Source: Streptomyces sp. NBC_01268 (GTDB lineage Bacteria > Actinomycetota > Actinomycetes > Streptomycetales > Streptomycetaceae). Taken from it: a stretch of 64,000 nucleotides of DNA. This document shows, piece after piece, positions 29,101-42,400 of this stretch. Numbering within the stretch: the first letter of the stretch is position 1; every line of letters begins with the position of its first letter. The translations under genes and the position numbers were made by a program. The notes beneath the pieces are model-generated. The model made no database searches. It saw only the letters and a program-made list of their open reading frames with translations, and had not been told where the DNA came from. The stretch covers positions 8,058,001 through 8,122,000 of the forward strand of contig NZ_CP108454.1 in NCBI RefSeq assembly GCF_036240795.1, given 5' to 3'.

Positions 29101-30412
29101 GAGCCGTCGAGGGCCCGACGCCGAAGGGGCCGCCGAGCTCGTCGCCGAACTGCGCGCGGCGGGCGCGGAGGTGACGCTGGCGGCCTGCGACGTGGCGGAC
29201 CGCGAGGCGCTGACCGCGTTGCTCGCGGCCGTACCGGCAGAGCGGCCGCTGACGGCGGTGGTGCACGCCGCCGGCGTCCTCGACGACGGCGTGATCGCCG
29301 CCCTCACCCCGGAACGCCTGGCGCGCGTCATGGCCCCCAAGGCCGCCGCCGCCCTGCACCTGCACGAGCTGACGAAGGACCGCGGCCTCGCCGCCTTCGT
29401 CCTGTTCTCCTCCGCGTCTGCCGTCCTCGGCTCCGCCGGGCAGGCCGCCTACGCCGCCGCCAACGGCTTCCTCGACGGACTCGCCCGGTGGCGGGCGGCC
29501 GAGGGCCTGCCCGCGACCTCGATCGCCTGGGGCCTGTGGGAGCAGGCGGGACGCGGAATGGCGGGCGGACTCACCGAGGCCGAGCGGAACCGGATCGTCC
29601 GGGCGGGCTTCGGGGCGATCTCGCCGGACGCCGGACTCGCCCTCCTCGACCGGGCCCTGAGCCGGCCCGAACCCGAGCTCGTCGCGGCCCGCTTCGACGT
29701 GCCCGCGCTCAGGGCACGCCGGGCCGAAGCCGCCTTCCCCGCCGTCCTCGGCGCCCTGGTGCGCCCCCTGCGCGGGCCGGCCACCGGCACCGCGCCCGGC
29801 GCGGCGGCAGCGCCGACCGGCCGGGCGGACGCCGAGGGGCCCGCGCTCGCGGAGCGGCTGCGAGCGCTGGACGACGCCGGGCGCGCGGCCCTGCTGCTCG
29901 ACCTGGTGCTCACCCAGGCCGCCCTGGTCCTCGGCCACAGCACACCGAGGGCCGTCGCGGCGGACCGGCCCTTCACCGAGTCGGGACTCGACTCCCTCGG
30001 CGCCGTCGAGATCCGGGGCCGGCTGGAGACGGCGACCGGGGTCCGGCTGCCGGTCACGGCGGTCTTCGACCACCCCACCCCCGTGGCCCTCGCCGCGTGG
30101 CTCACGGACGAACTCGTCCCGGCCGGCCCCGGGGCCGCCGACACCGCACTCGCCGACCTCGACCGTCTCCGGGACGCGCTGCCCGAGCTCGCCGCGGACC
30201 CCGGAGCCGCCGAACCGGTCCGGCTGCGGCTCAAGGCCCTGCTCGCGGCCTGGGACCAGGCCACCGCCCGGGCGGACGCCTCGACGGACCCGGCCGACCC
30301 GACCGTACGGAACGGCGTCGACGACCACGACGCCCTGGACGACGACGCGCTCGACTCCGCCGACATCGACCAACTGCTCGCCATCATCGACGAGGAACTG
30401 GGGGACGCCTGA
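20186..30412 (+). CDS. Modular type I polyketide synthase B: modules 4 and 5
   Basis: 3408-aa multienzyme. Domain order (residues approximate): coiled-coil docking 1-34, KS 35-460, AT 580-930, ER 956-1294, ACP 1323-1400; KS 1431-1855, AT 2025-2400, DH 2420-2720, KR 2740-3170, ACP 3230-3310, docking tail 3316-3408. The frame is open upstream inside PKS A, but ATG 20186 is preferred: GTGAGG precedes it and the protein then begins with the typical docking helix ([20 protein letters not shown]). Its stop TGA (30410-30412) overlaps the ATG of the next PKS, implying translational coupling. Module 4 has an enoylreductase but no DH or KR, which is unusual. The gene contains two in-frame minisatellites in linkers or DH. 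Confidence 0.96.
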   Translation: MADDEKLVEYLRWMTADLQETRRRLDEAETAAQEPIAVVAMSCRLPGGVRSPEELWRLVADGTDAVTGFPTDRGWDLDGLYDPDPDHPGTSYTRHGGFVDGYADFDPAFFGISPREAVAMDPQQRLLLEVAWEAFERAGIPAERMRGSRTGVFAGVMYQDYGSRVRQPDEETEGYLGTGSAGSVASGRVAYTFGLEGPAVTLDTACSSSLVAVHLAAQALRQGDCDLALAGGVSLMATPATFVGFSRQRGLAPDGRCKAFGAGADGTGWAEGAGLLLLERLSVARANGHPVLAVVRGSAVNQDGASGALTAPNGPAQQAVIARALDNAGLLPAEVDAVEAHGTGTTLGDPIEAQALTEAYGRDRPAGRPLWLGSLKSNIGHTQAAAGVAGVIKTIMAMRHGVLPRTLHADDPTPHVDWAAGPLALLTEARPWSAPAGTPRRAGVSAFGISGTNAHVVLEEAPATTPEPAPEAEPGAGTRTGTADPQSSGPSATGLPPLWTLSARTAEALQAQAERLAGHVRAHPEPTPEDIGWSLTRTRTPFPYRATAVGGDREELLAAVDALAAGAPAPGAARALAGSGRAALVFPGAGAGWSGRLAGGLLDSSPVFARRIDECAQALRPFTDWSLTDVLRGAPDAPAADRVDVAQPVLWAVMVSLAALWESCGIEISGVVGHSQGEIAAAAVSGALTLSDAARVVARRAQALAAVTGSGGLLSVAASATGVRALLAELPATHATLAVAVVNGPRSVVVSGTPADLDALHARCEAAGVRARRLSIDYAAHSPEVEAVREELSAALAPVVPRAARLPVYSAATGAPVEPATQDAAFWYRSLREPVRFEEATRSMLEDGFDLFVECSPHPVLTQALYETAEDAGADIAVVGSLHRDDATARRFAGAVAEAVAAGARLDADRYFGPARPVELPTYAFQRTRVWLPGDDAPSPAPAPVAAGVPGADTEAWRLAVTEPGNLASLAPVSAPDVRRALAPYEIRVGVKATGLHFGDVLTGLGLAAFGADGPGRPAGADGANGAAGAAGGGLGAEAAGVVLETGSEVTELAPGDRVMGLFPEGAAGPVAVTDHRFAAPMPTGWTFAQAAAAPLAHLTAHHALFGLGALAPGDTVLVHAASGGTGLAAARLALHHGARVLATDTPGARAALLALGLPEDGIASSTTPAFVGTLLDATDGRGADVVVNCLTGEHLDAGLRMLPRGGRFVETGRTERREAARIAADHPGVRYLVADLAEAGPDRVRSALAELAPLFADGTLPPPDVPGWPTERAAEALDHLAAARHTGQAVLLAPPAAAPARAATPQPAPAGTALRELAAADRRPHLVRLVRAEAAAVLGHADADAIGSDARFQDLGLDSLTAVQLRNRLGMATGLRLPATLVFDHPTPGAVADHLLTLGAGEQPPASLPALTSPATGDSSETPDASVAADPIVIVGMSCRFPGGVSSPEELWRVLDTGADVIEEFPRDRGWNLAELFHPDPDRPGTTYARYGGFVDGVADFDAGFFGISPREALAMDPQQRLLLETTWEAFERGGIDPESAAGASVGVFVGTNGQDYPRVLATGKDDLEGYVGTGNAASVLAGRLAYAFGFDGPAVTLDTACSSSLVALHWAAQALRRGECSLALVGGATLMASPLLFTEFNRQKVLSPGGRARSFSADADGTSWSEGVGVLLVERLSDARRLGHRVLAVVRGSAVNSDGASNGLTAPNGPAQERVIRRALADAGLTPGQVDAVEAHGTGTKLGDPIEAQALLATYGAERPGDQPLWLGSVKSNIGHTQAASGVAGIIKLVEAMRHERLPKTLHLTEPNPHVDWASGAVELLTEARPWPRGEAPRRAGVSSFGISGTNAHVVIEEPPTERGAGTSGPGTAVRESVPRTAVPESVPGTAVGVSAPQTAVRESPPETAVRESPPETAVPESASGTAVPESASGTARSDARPVPWVLSGRTPEALRAQARSLVARLSDARPEPRPLDVGWSLATTRAALRHRAVVTAEDPAADLAALTALAEGRETPGVVRAEAREGQRLAFVFAGQGSQTVDMGRDLYAAHPAFAAAFDAACTALDPHLARPLRDVVFADETNEADAAGGPEDRQARIDRTEYAQPALFAFEVALFRLLESWGLVPQLLAGHSVGEIAAAHVAGVLSLSDAAELVAARGRLMQALPEGGAMAAVGADPAEVTALLGEAQAKAGAGGEGGTDLVGIAAVNGPRSTVLSGARDAVAPLVAQLADRGHRVSWLRVSHAFHSPLMDPMLDAFARVAERLTYHPPRIPVVSTLTGRPASDEELCSPEHWVRHVRGTVRFHDAVRALDEAGATAYVEVGPLGGLASATADCLDGGQGAVVVAAQRKDRPQEASLLHAAGLLHAHGVPVDWRAVLGGRGARVVDLPTYAFQRSRYWPRRDLAGRGAPGAFPTGAQDTGHPVLDPFVRLADGDRWLATGRVATSALPWLAEHEIFGATVVPGTLWVELAVRAGAAVALPAVRELTLHAPLLLASADITDGTDPHDATDTTDTTDTTDTSVGVVALQVLLGEPDPDGSGARPLHIYARRPADDAAADAGEWTLHASGTLAADSPSVPAPAAHALRDWPPTGAEPVPVDGLYEDFAAQGVRYGPLFRGVRAAWRDGDVLYAEVALPDDADPGTFALHPALWDAAQHLAAMDGLGSGSGAAVPFSWAGVHLHAAESTRLRVRIAPAGESTVTMEIADAHGDPVLAVERLTARRASAQQIGGAGPRRTGALYRVDWLPQDLPGPAEPPTLTWLGEGPPPEPLGPLPAAPADRAAAFTLVPVTAPDDADPARFTAAAARALEAVRSWLADEERSAHGQLVLLTTGAIACAPDERVDSPAGSAVWGLARAAQAEYPGRVVVADVDGADATWAALPAALASGHVQFALRADRLSVPRLALADEPVRGPADAPVAGVDAVRSGDGPASELRPALDPEGTVLVTGGTGDLGALVARHLVTAHGVRALLLASRRGPDAEGAAELVAELRAAGAEVTLAACDVADREALTALLAAVPAERPLTAVVHAAGVLDDGVIAALTPERLARVMAPKAAAALHLHELTKDRGLAAFVLFSSASAVLGSAGQAAYAAANGFLDGLARWRAAEGLPATSIAWGLWEQAGRGMAGGLTEAERNRIVRAGFGAISPDAGLALLDRALSRPEPELVAARFDVPALRARRAEAAFPAVLGALVRPLRGPATGTAPGAAAAPTGRADAEGPALAERLRALDDAGRAALLLDLVLTQAALVLGHSTPRAVAADRPFTESGLDSLGAVEIRGRLETATGVRLPVTAVFDHPTPVALAAWLTDELVPAGPGAADTALADLDRLRDALPELAADPGAAEPVRLRLKALLAAWDQATARADASTDPADPTVRNGVDDHDALDDDALDSADIDQLLAIIDEELGDA
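20285..24385 (+). other. PKS module 4: KS-AT-ER-ACP (no DH, no KR)
   Basis: KS is intact (TACSSS, Cys about residue 206). AT has GHSQGE (about 673) and YAAH in a methylmalonyl-type framework, but the first box reads PGAGAG where GQGSQ is usual. Directly after the post-AT signature ELPTYAFQ an MDR-type enoylreductase follows: [30 protein letters not shown] (cofactor loop), VVNCLTGE and [12 protein letters not shown] Gly/Ala/Asp-rich insert (about 23200-23300) replaces the usual segment before the AEAAGVV motif. ACP has GLDSL. With no KR or DH, a beta-ketone should persist unless the ER acts on another module's intermediate. Confidence 0.9.
25793..25981 (+). repeat. 27-bp minisatellite, seven copies, KS5-AT5 linker
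   Basis: Seven in-frame 27-bp units encode TAVxESxPx-type nonapeptides (for example TAVRESPPE twice and TAVPESASG twice in succession). Adjacent identical copies suggest recent slippage or unequal exchange in a linker where length is tolerated. Confidence 0.9.
27707..27742 (+). repeat. 9-bp tandem repeat in DH5
   Basis: Four perfect copies of ACCGACACC encode a TDT run within the DH domain of module 5, between the catalytic His and Asp motifs. It is likely a surface-loop expansion. Confidence 0.9.
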
Positions 30413-33400
30413 TGACGGGCACCACGGGCACCACGGGCACCACAGGCATCACGGGCACCACGGGCACAGCCGGGAGTAGCAACACTGCGAGCGCTGCGAG
30501 CAATCCGGGCCATCCGGGCACGACCGCTACCACCGCTACCACCGGTACGACCGCTACGCCCGGCACGGCTCCTGGCTCCGACAAGGTCCTGGACTCGCTC
30601 AAGCGGCTGACGGCCGAACTCCGCCAGACCCGCAAACGCCTGCGCGACACCCAGGACGCGGCCCGCGAGCCCATCGCCGTCGTCGGCATGGCCTGCCGCT
30701 ACCCCGGCGGTGTCCGCACCCCCGAGGACCTGTGGCGGCTCGTGTCGCAGGGTCGCGACGCGGTGTCCGCGTTCCCCACCGACCGCGGCTGGGACCTGGA
30801 GGCCCTGCACGGCCCCGATGCCGACGCCGCGGGCACGAGCGACGCCCACGCCGGCGGATTCCTCTACGACGTCGCCGACTTCGACCCCGCTCCCTTCGGC
30901 ATCGGTCCGCGCGAGGCGACCGCCATGGACCCCCAGCAGCGGCTGCTTCTGGAGACCGCGTGGGAGGCGTTCGAGCACGCGGGCATCGACCCGGCGACCC
31001 TGCGCGGCAGCAAGACCGGCGTGTACGCGGGGATCATGTACCACGACTACGCCGCCCGGCTGCCCGAGCTCCCCGAGGAGGTCATGGGCTACCTCGGCAC
31101 CGGGACCTCCGGCAGCATCGCCTCCGGACGCGTCGCCTACACCTTCGGCCTGGAGGGACCGGCCGTCACCGTGGACACGGCCTGCTCCTCCTCCCTCGTC
31201 GCCCTCCACCTCGCCGTCACCGCGCTGCGCCGCGGCGAGTGCTCCCTCGCCCTGGCGGGCGGCGCGACGGTCATGGCCTCGCCGCTGCCGTTCGTCGACT
31301 TCAGCCGCCAGGAGGGCCTGGCCTCGGACGGCCGCTGCAAGTCCTTCTCGGCCACCGCCGACGGGACGGGCTGGGCGGAGGGCGCCGGCATGCTCCTGGT
31401 GGAGCGACTGTCGGACGCCCGCCGTCTCGGGCACCGGGTGCTCGCCGTGATCCGCGGCACGGCCGTGAACTCGGACGGGGCGAGCAACGGCCTCACCGCG
31501 CCCAACGGACCCGCGCAGCAGCGGGTGATCCGGCAGGCGCTCGCCGACGCGGGTCTCGCCGCGGGCGATGTGACGGCGGTGGAGGCGCACGGCACGGGCA
31601 CGAAGCTGGGCGACCCGATCGAGGCGCAGGCGCTCCTCGCCACCTACGGCGCGGGACGCCCCGAGGACCGGCCCCTGTGGCTGGGTTCCCTGAAGTCGAA
31701 CATCGGCCACACGCAGGCCGCCGCGGGCGTGGGCGGCGTGATGAAGATGATCCTCGCCCTCAGGGAGGAGGAGCTGCCGAGGACGCTCCACGTGGACGCG
31801 CCCAATCCGCACGTGGACTGGGCGTCCGGGGCGGTCGAACTCCTCACGCAGGCCCGCCCTTGGCCCCGGGGGGAGGCCCCGCGCAGGGCGGGGGTGTCCT
31901 CGTTCGGGTTCAGCGGCACCAACGCCCACGTCGTGGTCGAGGAGCCCCCGGCCGCCGACGGCGTACCGGAGGGTGCGGCGTCCGCCCGCACGACGCCGCC
32001 CGCGGAGGCTTCCCGAACGGCGGATCGGGAGGCGGCGGCTGCGGAAGCGGCTGACGTCCCCGCCTCCGCCGAAGCTGCCGCCGCCGACGCCGCCGGTGCG
32101 CCCGCCGCGTCCCCCGGCCCGGCCACGCTCTGGGCGCTGTCGGCCGTCACGGAGCAGGCCCTGCGCGCCCAGGCCGGGAAGCTCTCCGAGCACCTGCGCC
32201 GCCACCCGGGCCACCGTCCCGTCGACGTCGGGTACTCCCTGCTCACCACCAGGACCGCCCTGGAGCACCGCGCGGTCCTGGCCGGCCGCGACCGGGAGGA
32301 ACTCCTGCGGGACCTGGAGGCCTTCGCGTCCGGCCGCCCCACCACCGCGCTGCGGCACGAGCGCACCTCTCCGGGCCCCCTGGCGATGATGTTCACCGGC
32401 GGCGGCAGCGGCCGTCCCGGCATGGGCCGCGACCTGTACGCCGCGTTCCCCGCCTTCGCGGAGGCGTTCGACGCCGTCTGCGCCGAGCTGGACCGGCACC
32501 TGCCGCATCCGCTGCGCCCCCTCGTCCTGGGCGAGGGCAGGGGCGGCGGCCCCGGTGCGGAGCATGCGGACCGCCTGCTCGCGGGGCAGGCGTACGCCCA
32601 GCCCGCGCTGTTCGCGATCGAGGTGGCGCTCTACCGGCTGTTCGCCTCCTGGGGCGTCGAACCCGACCACGTCCTCGGCCACTCGGGCGGCGAACTGGCC
32701 GCCGCCCACGTCGCCGGGGTGCTCACCCTGCCCGACGCCGCGGCCCTGGTCGCGGCGCGAGGACGCCTCACCCAGGAACTCGCCCCCGGCGGGGCGATGG
32801 TGGCGGTCGCCGCCTCGGCGGACGAAGTCCGCCCCCTGCTGACCGACGGCGTCGAGATCGCCGCCGTGAACAGCCCGGGCGCGGTGGTCCTGGCGGGCGA
32901 CGAGGAGCCGGTCACGACGCTCGCCGCCGCCTTCGCCGGTCAGGGCCGCAGGACCCGCCGCATCGACGTCAGTTACGCCTCGCACTCCGCCCGCGTCGAG
33001 CCCATGCTCGACGCGCTGCGGGACGCGGCCACAGGCCTGGACTACCGGCCGCCCCGCATCGGCTTCGTCTCCACCGTCACCGGCCGCCCGGTGGACGAGA
33101 AGGAGCTGTGCACCCCGGACTACTGGGTACGCAACGCCCGCCGGCCCGTCCTGTTCGCGGACGCCGTACGCCACCTGGAGGGCGCGGGCGTCCGCACCTT
33201 CCTGGAGCTCGGCCCGTCCGCCGCCCTCACCCCCATGGCGGAGGCGTGCCTCGACGGCACCGGCGCGGCGGCCCTGTCCGCGCAGCACGCCGACCACGAC
33301 GAGGTGCTCGCCGCGACGACGGCCGCGGGCCGGCTCCACGCCCGCGGCGTCACCGTCGACCGGCACGCCCTCTTCCGGGGCACCGGTGCGCGGAGCGTCG

Positions 33401-36400
33401 AGCTCCCCACGTACGCCTTCCAGCGCACCCGCCACTGGCTGGAGGCGCCCGCCCGGCGCCGCCTGGACGTGTCCGCGGCCGGGCTCGGCTTCCCCGATCA
33501 CCCGCTGCTGGGCGCGAGCGTCACCGTGGCGGACTCCGAGGAGCTGCTCCTCACCGGGCGCCTCGCCCCGGGCACCCAGCCGTGGCTGTCCGACCACGCC
33601 GTCGGCGACCGGGTCCTCCTGCCCGGCACCGCGTTCCTCGAACTCGCCCTGCGCGCCGCCCGGCAGGCCGACTGCGACACCGTGGACGAACTCACCCTCA
33701 CCGCACCGCTGGTGATCCCCTCCGACGGTGCGGTACTCCTCCAGATCCGGGTCGGTACCCCCGACGGGGACGGGCGCCGGGCGATCGAGGTGTACGCGCG
33801 CGAGGAAAGCGACCTGCCCGACCGGGCCTGGGCACGCCATGCCTCCGGCGTGCTGTCCGGCGCCGGGCAACCGGCCGACGGCGTCGGTGACGGTCCGGCC
33901 GGCGAGTCCCCTTCCGGTGACCGTACGGGCGGAGGCCTCGGGTCCGGCCGGTCCGGTGAGCCCCGGTCCGGCCGGCCCTGGTCCGGCGACTGGCCGCCCG
34001 CCGCCGCGACCGCGCTCGACCTCAACGGGCTGTACGACCGACTGGCCGCGGAAGGGCTGCGCTACGGCCCCGCGTTCCAGGGCCTGCGGGCCGCCTGGCG
34101 CCGCGAGGACGAGACGACGGCCGAGGTGTCCCTGGACGCCGAACAGCACCGGACCGCCGAGGCCTTCGGTCTGCACCCCGCCCTGCTCGACTCCGCCCTC
34201 CACGCCCTGGCCCTGGGCGCGCTCCCGGAAACGGCGGACGGACCCCTCCTGCCGTTCGCCTGGCGCGGGGTCCGCCTGCACGCCACCGGCGCCGGCCGGG
34301 CCCGCGTGCGCTTCACCCCGGCCGGTGCCGGCGCGGTCTCCGTCGAGGTCGCCGACCCGGCGGGCCGGCCGCTGCTCAGCGTCGCGTCGCTGGCCCTGCG
34401 CCCGGCCGGGCAGCTCGCCACGAGCGCACCCACGACCACCCGCGAACCGCTCCTGCGCGTGCTGTGGTCCCCGTTCACGGTGCCGACCGACGCGGCGGCG
34501 TACGGCGTGACCGCACCGCTCGACGAGGCGCTGGGCGCGACGACCGCGACCCCGCCCGACACCGTGCTCCTCCCGCTGCTCGGCCCGCCCACCGCTGCCA
34601 CCCCCGCGCACGCCGCGAGCGAGGCCGCCGCGTACGTCCTGGAGCGCGTGCAGGCCTGGCTCGGCGCACCCCACCTCGCCGACACCCGTCTGGTCGCCGT
34701 CACCAGCGGTGCCGTGGCGGCGGCGCCCGACGAGGACGTCACGGACCTGGCGCACGCCGCCGCGCTGGGCATCCTGCGCTCGGCGCAGTCGGAGCACCCG
34801 GGACGGATCGTGCTCGTGGACACGGACGACCCCGAAGCACTGCCCCGCGAGCTGCCGGCGCTCCTCGCCACGGACGAACCGGCCCTCGCGCTCCGCATGG
34901 GCCGCCTCCTCGTCCCCCGCCTGGCGCCGGTACCGGTCCCCGACGTGGTCCTGGCGTCCGACCTGGACCCGGCTTCCAGCGCGGGACACGGTCTCGGCCC
35001 GGACGGCACCGTGCTGATCACCGGCGGTACCGGAGCCCTGGGCGCGCTCCTCGCACACCACCTCGTCGTCGAGCACGGCGTGCGCGGACTGCTGCTGACC
35101 AGCCGCAGCGGTCCGGCCGCCCCCGGCGCCGCCGAACTCGCCTCCCGGCTGGAGGAACTGGGCGCCAGGGTGACGGTCGCCGCCTGCGACGCCTCCGACC
35201 GCCAGGCGCTCGCGGACCTGCTCGCCGGCATCCCGCAAGAACACCCCCTGACCGCCGTGGTCCATGCGGCGGGCGTCCTCGACGACGGCACCGTGGAGTT
35301 CCTCGACCGGGAGCGGATACGCGCGGTGATGGCCCCCAAGGCCGACGCCGCCTGGCACCTCCACGAGCTGACCCGGGACCTGGACCTCGCCGCGTTCGTG
35401 CTGTTCTCCTCCGCGGCCGGTCTGCTGGGCGCACCCGGCCAGGCCAACTACGCGGCGGCCAACGGCTTCCTGGACGCCCTCGCCGTCCACCGCCGCCGCC
35501 TCGGCCTGCCCGCGCTCTCCCTGGCCTGGGGCCTGTGGGAGGGCGCGTCCGGGATGGTCGCCGACGCCGACGACGCCACCCGGCGGCGGATGGCCCGCCT
35601 CGGAATGCGCCCGATCCCGGCAGCGGAGGGCCTGGCGCTCTTCGACGCCGCTCTCACCAGCGGCGTACCGGTGGCGGCCCCGCTCCACCTGGACCCGCGC
35701 AGGGCCGCTGCCGACGCCGCCTCCGTACCGGCACTGCTGCACGATCTCGTACGGCCCGCCCGGCGCCGCTCCCGGTCCGCGACGGCGGACGGTCGCGGGC
35801 ACGAGGGGCCGGCACCTGTGCAGGGCCTCGCCGCCCTCCCCGAGGCCGACCAGCTGCGCGAACTGACGGCGCTGGTACGGGGCGAGGCCGCGGCAGTCCT
35901 GGGCCACGCCGCCGCGGCGGAGATGGCGGACGGCCGCAGCTTCGCCGAACTCGGCTTCGACTCGCTCGGCGCGATCGAGCTCCGCAACCGGCTGACGGCC
36001 GCCACCGGCCTGCGCCTGCCCACGACCATGGTCTTCGACCACCCGACCCCCGGCGCACTCGCCGCCCATCTGCGCCCGCGCCTGTTCGGCCCGCCCACGA
36101 CCGCCGGCCGGCCGGGCACGCCCGCCCCTGCCCCCGCCCACCACCGCGCCGCGTCGGACCGGGACGAGCCCATCGCCGTCATCGGCATGGCCTGCCGCTA
36201 CCCGGGCGGGGTGACCTCGCCCGAGGACCTGTGGGAGCTGGTGGTGTCCGGCCGCGACGCCGTCGCCGAGATGCCGCGCGACCGGGGCTGGGACATCGAC
36301 GGACTGTACGATCCCGCCCCCGACCCGGCGGGCCGCCGGCGGGGCACGTTCAGCACGCGCCAGGGCGGATTCCTGGACGCAGCGGCCGAGTTCGACGCGG

Positions 36401-39400
36401 GCTTCTTCGGCATCAGCCCGCGCGAGGCCCTGGCCATGGACCCGCAGCAGCGCCTGCTCCTGGAGGTGTCCTGGGAGGCGATCGAGCGGGCCAGGATCGA
36501 CCCGCGTACGGTCCGGGGCACCGGCACCGGCGTCTTCACCGGCGTGATGTACCACGACTACGGATCCTGGGTGAAGCAGCCCCCGGAGGAGGTCGAGGGC
36601 TATCTCGGCGCCGGCACCGCGGGCAGCGTCGCCTCGGGGCGGGTCGCCTACGCGCTCGGCCTGGAAGGCCCCGCGGTCACGGTGGACACCGCCTGTTCGT
36701 CCTCCCTGGTCGCCCTCCACCTCGCCGCGCAGGCACTGCGCGCGGGGGAGTGCTCCCTGGCCCTGGCCGGAGGGGTCACCGTCATGGCGACGCCGGGCCC
36801 CTTCATCGAGTTCAGCCGCCAGCGCGGCCTCGCCCCGGACGGCCGCTGCAAGTCCTTCGCCGCCTCGGCCGACGGCACCGGCTGGGCCGAGGGCGTCGGC
36901 GTCCTGCTCGTCGAGCGCCTCTCCGACGCCCGCCGCCTCGGACACCCCGTCCTCGCCGTCGTCCGCGGATCCGCCGTCAACCAGGACGGAGCCAGCAACG
37001 GCCTCACCGCGCCGAGCGGACCCGCGCAGCAGCGGGTGATCCGCCAGGCACTCGCCGCCGCCGGCCTCACCCCCGGACAGGTCGACGCGGTGGAGGCGCA
37101 CGGCACCGGCACCGTCCTCGGCGACCCGATCGAGGCGCAGGCCCTCCTGGCCACGTACGCCAGCGAACACACCGCCCGACAGCCCCTCTGGCTCGGCTCG
37201 CTCAAGTCGAACATCGGGCACGCCCAGGCCGCGGCGGGAGTCGGCGGCCTGATCAAGATGGTGCAGGCGATGCGCCACGGAACGCTGCCCCGCACGCTCC
37301 ACGTGGACCAGCCCACACCGCACGTGGACTGGTCGGGCGACGGCGTACGCCTGCTGACGGAGCCGACCATCTGGCCGGACACGGGGGCGCCGCGCCGGGC
37401 CGGGGTCTCGTCCTTCGGGATCAGCGGCACCAACGCCCACGTCATCATCGAGCAGGCACCCGAGGACGTGCCCGCCGACCTTCCCGTCCCCGGACAGGCC
37501 CCGGCCCCGGCCGAGGCCCCGGACCAGGCCGCAGCGCCGGTGACGTCGCCGGGCGCGGACGCGGCCCTCGCCGCTCCCGTACGTCCGGGGGACACCCAGG
37601 ACGAGGCCGAGCCGTGGCTCCTGTCGGCCGAGACGCCGCAGGCGCTTCGCGCGCAGGCCCGCCGGCTGGCCGCGCACGCCAGGAGGTCGACCTCGACGCC
37701 TCCGTCCGTGGCCCCGTCCCCGTCCCCCTCCTCCCCGTCCGAGGTCACGGACCGCGACCTCGCGTTCAGCCTGGCCACCACCCGAGGCGCGCTGCGCCAC
37801 CGGGCGGCCGTGCTGACCGGCGGCGGCCTCCTGGAACGGGCCGCCGCGCTGGAACGGTTCGCCGACACCGGCGCGACCGTCCCGGGGCAGCTGGTCGCCG
37901 GGCGGGCCGGTGAGGGCACCCTCGCGTTCCTCTTCAGCGGCCAGGGCAGCCAGCGCCCCGGCATGGGACGCGAACTGGCCGCCACCGAGCCGGTCTTCGC
38001 CGAAGCCCTGGAGGAGACCTGCGCCGCCTTCGCGCCCTTCCTCGAAGTCCCGCTGCGCGACGTCCTGTTCGCCGAACCGGGCACCCCCACCGCCTCGCTT
38101 CTGGACCGGACCGAGTACACCCAGCCGGCGCTCTTCGCCATCGAGCGGGCGCTGCTGCGCCGCCTCGCCACGTGGGGGCTCACGCCCGACGTCGTGGCCG
38201 GGCACTCGGTCGGCGAGTACGTCGCCGCGCACGCGGCCGGCGTGCTGGACCTCGCGGACGCCGCCAGACTGGTGGCGGCACGGGGCCGCCTGATGCAGGA
38301 ACTGCCCGGCGACGGGGCGATGACGGCCGTGCAGGCCACCGAGGAGGAGGTCGCCCCGCTGCTGACGGACGGGGTGGCGCTCGCCGCGGTCAACGGCCCG
38401 GCCTCGGTGGTGCTCTCGGGCGACGCCGTCGCCGTGGAGGCGGCGACCGCCCGGCTCGCCGAGTCGGGCCGGCGGATCCGTCGACTTCGGGTCGACCGGG
38501 CCTTCCACTCGGCGCACATGGACGCCATGCTCGACGCCTTCCGGCACGTAGTGGAGGAGACCGCCTTCCGCCCGCCCACGCTGCCGGTCGTCTCCACGCT
38601 GACAGGGCGGCCCGCGACCGCCGAGGAGCTGTGCTCGCCCGCGTACTGGGTACGGCAGGCGAGGCAGCCGGTGCGGTTCAGGGACGCCGTCGCGCGCCTG
38701 GAGGCCGACGGTGCGACCGTGTTCGTCGAGATCGGACCCGGCGCCGTCCTGACCGCGGCGGCCCGTGACAGCCTCACCGACCGCGACCGTGCCGTGGTCC
38801 CCTTGCTGCGGCCCGGGACGCCGGAACCCCGGGCGCTCGCGGCGGCCGTGGCCGAGGCGCACGTCGGCGGAGCGCCGGTGGACTGGACGGCGTACTTCGC
38901 CGACTCCGGCGCCCGTCCGGTGGACCTCCCGACGTACGCCTTCCAGCGGCGCCGGTACTGGCTGCCCGCCGAGCCCACAGCGTCCACCGAGTCCCCGCAG
39001 TCCACGGCCCCCGCCCGGGTCCATCCCGTCCTGGCACCCGGGGTGTCCGCGCCGGACCTGGCGGGCACCGTGTTCGCCGGCGAACTGGACCCGCGTCCGT
39101 TGCCCTGGCTGGACCAGCACAGGGTCGCCGGCGCCGCGCTGCTGCCCGGCGCGGCCGTCGTGGAACTCGCCCTGCGGGCGGGCGCCGAACTCGGCTGCCC
39201 TGTCGTCGCCGACCTCGTCCTGGAGAGCCCGCTCCCGGTGGACGGCTCGGGCCCGGTGCCGTTGCGGCTTTCCGTCGGGGAACCGGACGGGGGCGGAGCA
39301 CGCTCCTTCACCCTGTACGCCGCGACCGGGGGAGCGGACTGGAGCCGCCATGCCACCGGCACCCTCGCCCCGGACGCCGACGGGACGCCCGCCCCGGTCA

Positions 39401-42400
39401 CCGCGCCCTGGCCGCCCGCGGCGGCCACACCCCTCGGACTCGACGGTGCGTACGAGCGCTTGACCGAGGCCGGCCTTGCGTACGGCCCCGCCTTCCGGGG
39501 CCTGCGGGCGGCGTGGCGCGACGGCGAGGACCTGCTCGCCGAGATCGTCCTGCCCGAGGACACAGCCCCCGGACGGTTCGGTATCCATCCGGCCCTTCTG
39601 GACGCCGCCCTGCACGTGCTGGGCCTGGCCACGGACGAGGCGTCCGCCCCGGCGGCGCTCCCCTTCTCCTGGCAGGGCGTACGCCTCCACACCACCGGCG
39701 CCCGGGAACTCCGGGCCCGCCTCACGCCGTTGACCGCGTCAGGCCCGTCGGGCCCGTCCCGCGCGCTCGGCCTGCACCTGACCGACCGCGCCGGATACCC
39801 GGTCCTCACCGCGACGTCCCTGACCCTGCGCCCGGCTCCGGGGGCCACCGGGTCGCTGTTCCGCCTCGACTGGCCGGCGCTGCCGCTGCCTCTGGATCAG
39901 CCGCTGCCGCTGCCCCTGCGTCAGCCTCTGACCGAGGCGGACGACGGGCGGATCGCCGACCCCACCACCTGGGTGGTCCTCGGACCCGACCTCCCCGCCC
40001 CGCCGACGGCCGACGAGGACGGCTTCGCCGAAACCCTGGGGACGCTCACCCGGGTGCCCGACCTGTCCCGCGTACCGGTGGACGCCGACGTCGTCCTCGT
40101 AACGTTCCCCGAGTCCGGCGACTCGCCGGCCCCCGGGCCGGTCCTGCGGGCGCTGGAGCTCGTGCGGGGCTGGCTGGCGGACGAGCGGCGGAAGGCCTCG
40201 CGGCTCGTGGTGGTGACCCGGCGCGCGGTGGCGACCGGAGGCGACGAGGAGGACGGGCCCGACCTGGCGCAGGCGCCCGTGTGGGGTCTGCTGGGGTCGG
40301 CCGCGGCGGAGCATCCGGGGCGGTTCGCGGTGGTCGACGTCGACGGCACGGCCGCGTCCTGGCGCGCTCTTCCGACGGCCGTGGCCGCGGGGGTGGACGG
40401 GGTGGCGATCCGCGACGGACAGCCGCGGGTACCGCACCTGGCGCCCTCCGCGAGCGACCCCGGCGACGCCGCTTCGCCGTTCGGCCCCGACGGCACCGTG
40501 CTGATCACCGGAGCGGCAGGCGCGCTGGGCGGCCTGATCGCACGCCACCTGGTCTCGGTCCACGGCGTCCGCCGCGTCCTGCTCGTGGGGCGCCGGGCCG
40601 ACGACCCGCGCTTCGCCGCGCTGGCCGCGGAGGTGGCGCGGCAGGGCGCCACGGCGACCGTCGCCGGCTGCGACGTGGGGGACCGGGCAGCCCTGTCCGC
40701 GCTCTTGGACGCGGTCCCCGCCGAGTACCCCGTCACCGGCGTGGTGCACTGCGCGGGTGTCCTGGACGACGGGGTCGTCGCCTCCCTGACGCCCGAGCGG
40801 TTGGAACGGGTGCTGCGTGCGAAGGCCGCGTCGGCCTGGCACCTGCACGAGCTGACGCGCGAGCGGAAGGTCTCCGCCTTCGTGCTGTTCTCGTCCGCCG
40901 CGGGCCTGCTCGGCGCGCCCGGGCAGGCCAACTACGCGGCGGCCAACACCTTCCTGGACGCCCTGGCCGCCCACCGCAGGGCGCACGGCCTGCCGGGCGT
41001 ATCGCTGGCCTGGGGGCCGTGGGCCCTGGCGGGCGGGATGGCGGGCGACGCCGAACGGCGCAGGACCGCCCGCGCGGGAGTGGAGGCGCTCACCCCCGAG
41101 CAGGGTCTCGCGCTCTTCGACGCCGCCGTCGCCTCGGAGTCGCCGGACCCGGTACTGGCTCCGCTCGCGCTCACCCGGGGACGACTCGCGGCCCACGCCG
41201 ACGACCCGGCACTGCCGCACCCCCTGCGCGCCCTGGCCCGGCCACGGCGACAGGACCGCACTCCGCCGTCCGAGGAACCCACCGCGCTGACGGGGCCTGA
41301 CCGGGAGAGCGCGCTGCGGGAGCTCGTACGGACCGAGACGGCGAACGTCCTGGGCTTCCCCTCCCCGGACGAGGTGGACGCGCACAGGTCGCTGCCCGAG
41401 CTGGGCCTGGACTCCCTCACGGCCGTGGAACTGCGCAACCGGCTGGACCGGGCGACCGGCCTGCGCCTCGCGGCGACGGTGGCCTTCGACCACCCGACGC
41501 TCCCGGCGCTCGTCGCCCACCTGCGGGACGAACTGGCGCGCGGCGCAGCGTCGTCCGCGCCGCAGGCGGAGCCCGCGCTCCTTGCGGGGCCCGCGCCGGC
41601 GCCGGCCCCCGAGCCCGTTCGGACCCCTTCCCCTTCCCCAGAGGACGGCGTCGGCGCGCTGTTCCGCCGGGCGAGGGACACGGGACGCACCCTGGAGGGC
41701 ATCGAACTGCTCCGCACCGCTTCCCGCTTCCTGCCGTCGTTCGCCCACGCCGCCGACCTGCCGTACCTGCCCGAGCCCGTACGCCTGGCCGCAGGCGACG
41801 GAATCCGGCTGCCGCTGCTCTGCTTCCCCCCGGTCGTGGCGCTGTCCGGACCGCACCAGTTCGCTCGCTTCGCCGGTGCGTTGCGCGGGCGGCGTGAGGT
41901 GGTGGCCCTGGCGCAGCCGGGCTTCCGGCCGGGCGAGCCGCTCCCGGCCGACTGGGAGGCGGTCGTGGAGGTGCAGACGGCGGCGGTGCGCCGGTACGCG
42001 GCCGAGGGGCGGGTGGCGTTGCTGGGCTACTCGTCGGGCGGTTGGATCGCTCATGCCGTGGCCGCCCGTCTGGCCCGGACGGGGCAGCCGCCGCACTCCC
42101 TGGTCCTGCTGGACACCTATCTGCAGCACGAGACCTCCCCCACCCTCGCCGCCGCCCTCACGGACGGCCTGTTCGCGAGGCACGGGGAGCCGGCGACGGT
42201 CGAGGGCCCGTCGCTCACCGCGATGGGCGCCTACCTGCGGGTGTTCGAGGACTGGTCCCCCACGTCGCCCGGCACCGGCACCTCCACTTCGCCCGGCACC
42301 CCCACCCTCTTCCTGCGCGCGGCCAGGCCCCCGGCCGGCGCCGAGGCCGAACCGCGGCCCTCCTGGGCCGCGGACGCCACGACGCAGGACACCCCCGGCG

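Larger units (their letters stand above)
24476..30412 (+). other. PKS module 5: KS-AT-DH-KR-ACP and C-terminal docking
   Basis: KS Cys at about residue 1603 (TACSSS). AT carries GQGSQ, GHSVGE and HAFH: malonyl-type. DH has [10 protein letters not shown] and [10 protein letters not shown], so both catalytic residues are kept although the local sequence is divergent. KR has [11 protein letters not shown], and Ser/Tyr/Asn (FSSASA, AAYAAAN). ACP has GLDSL. Expected output: unbranched unit with a double bond. The tail ([11 protein letters not shown]) is a docking helix. Confidence 0.92.

Noticed and set aside
29449..39690. Very long minus-strand open frame (3413 codons) opposite PKS B/C
   Set aside because: It is a GC-rich shadow of the PKS genes: no domain motifs, no ribosome site, repetitive Arg/Gly/Ala composition mirroring KS/AT repeats on the other strand.
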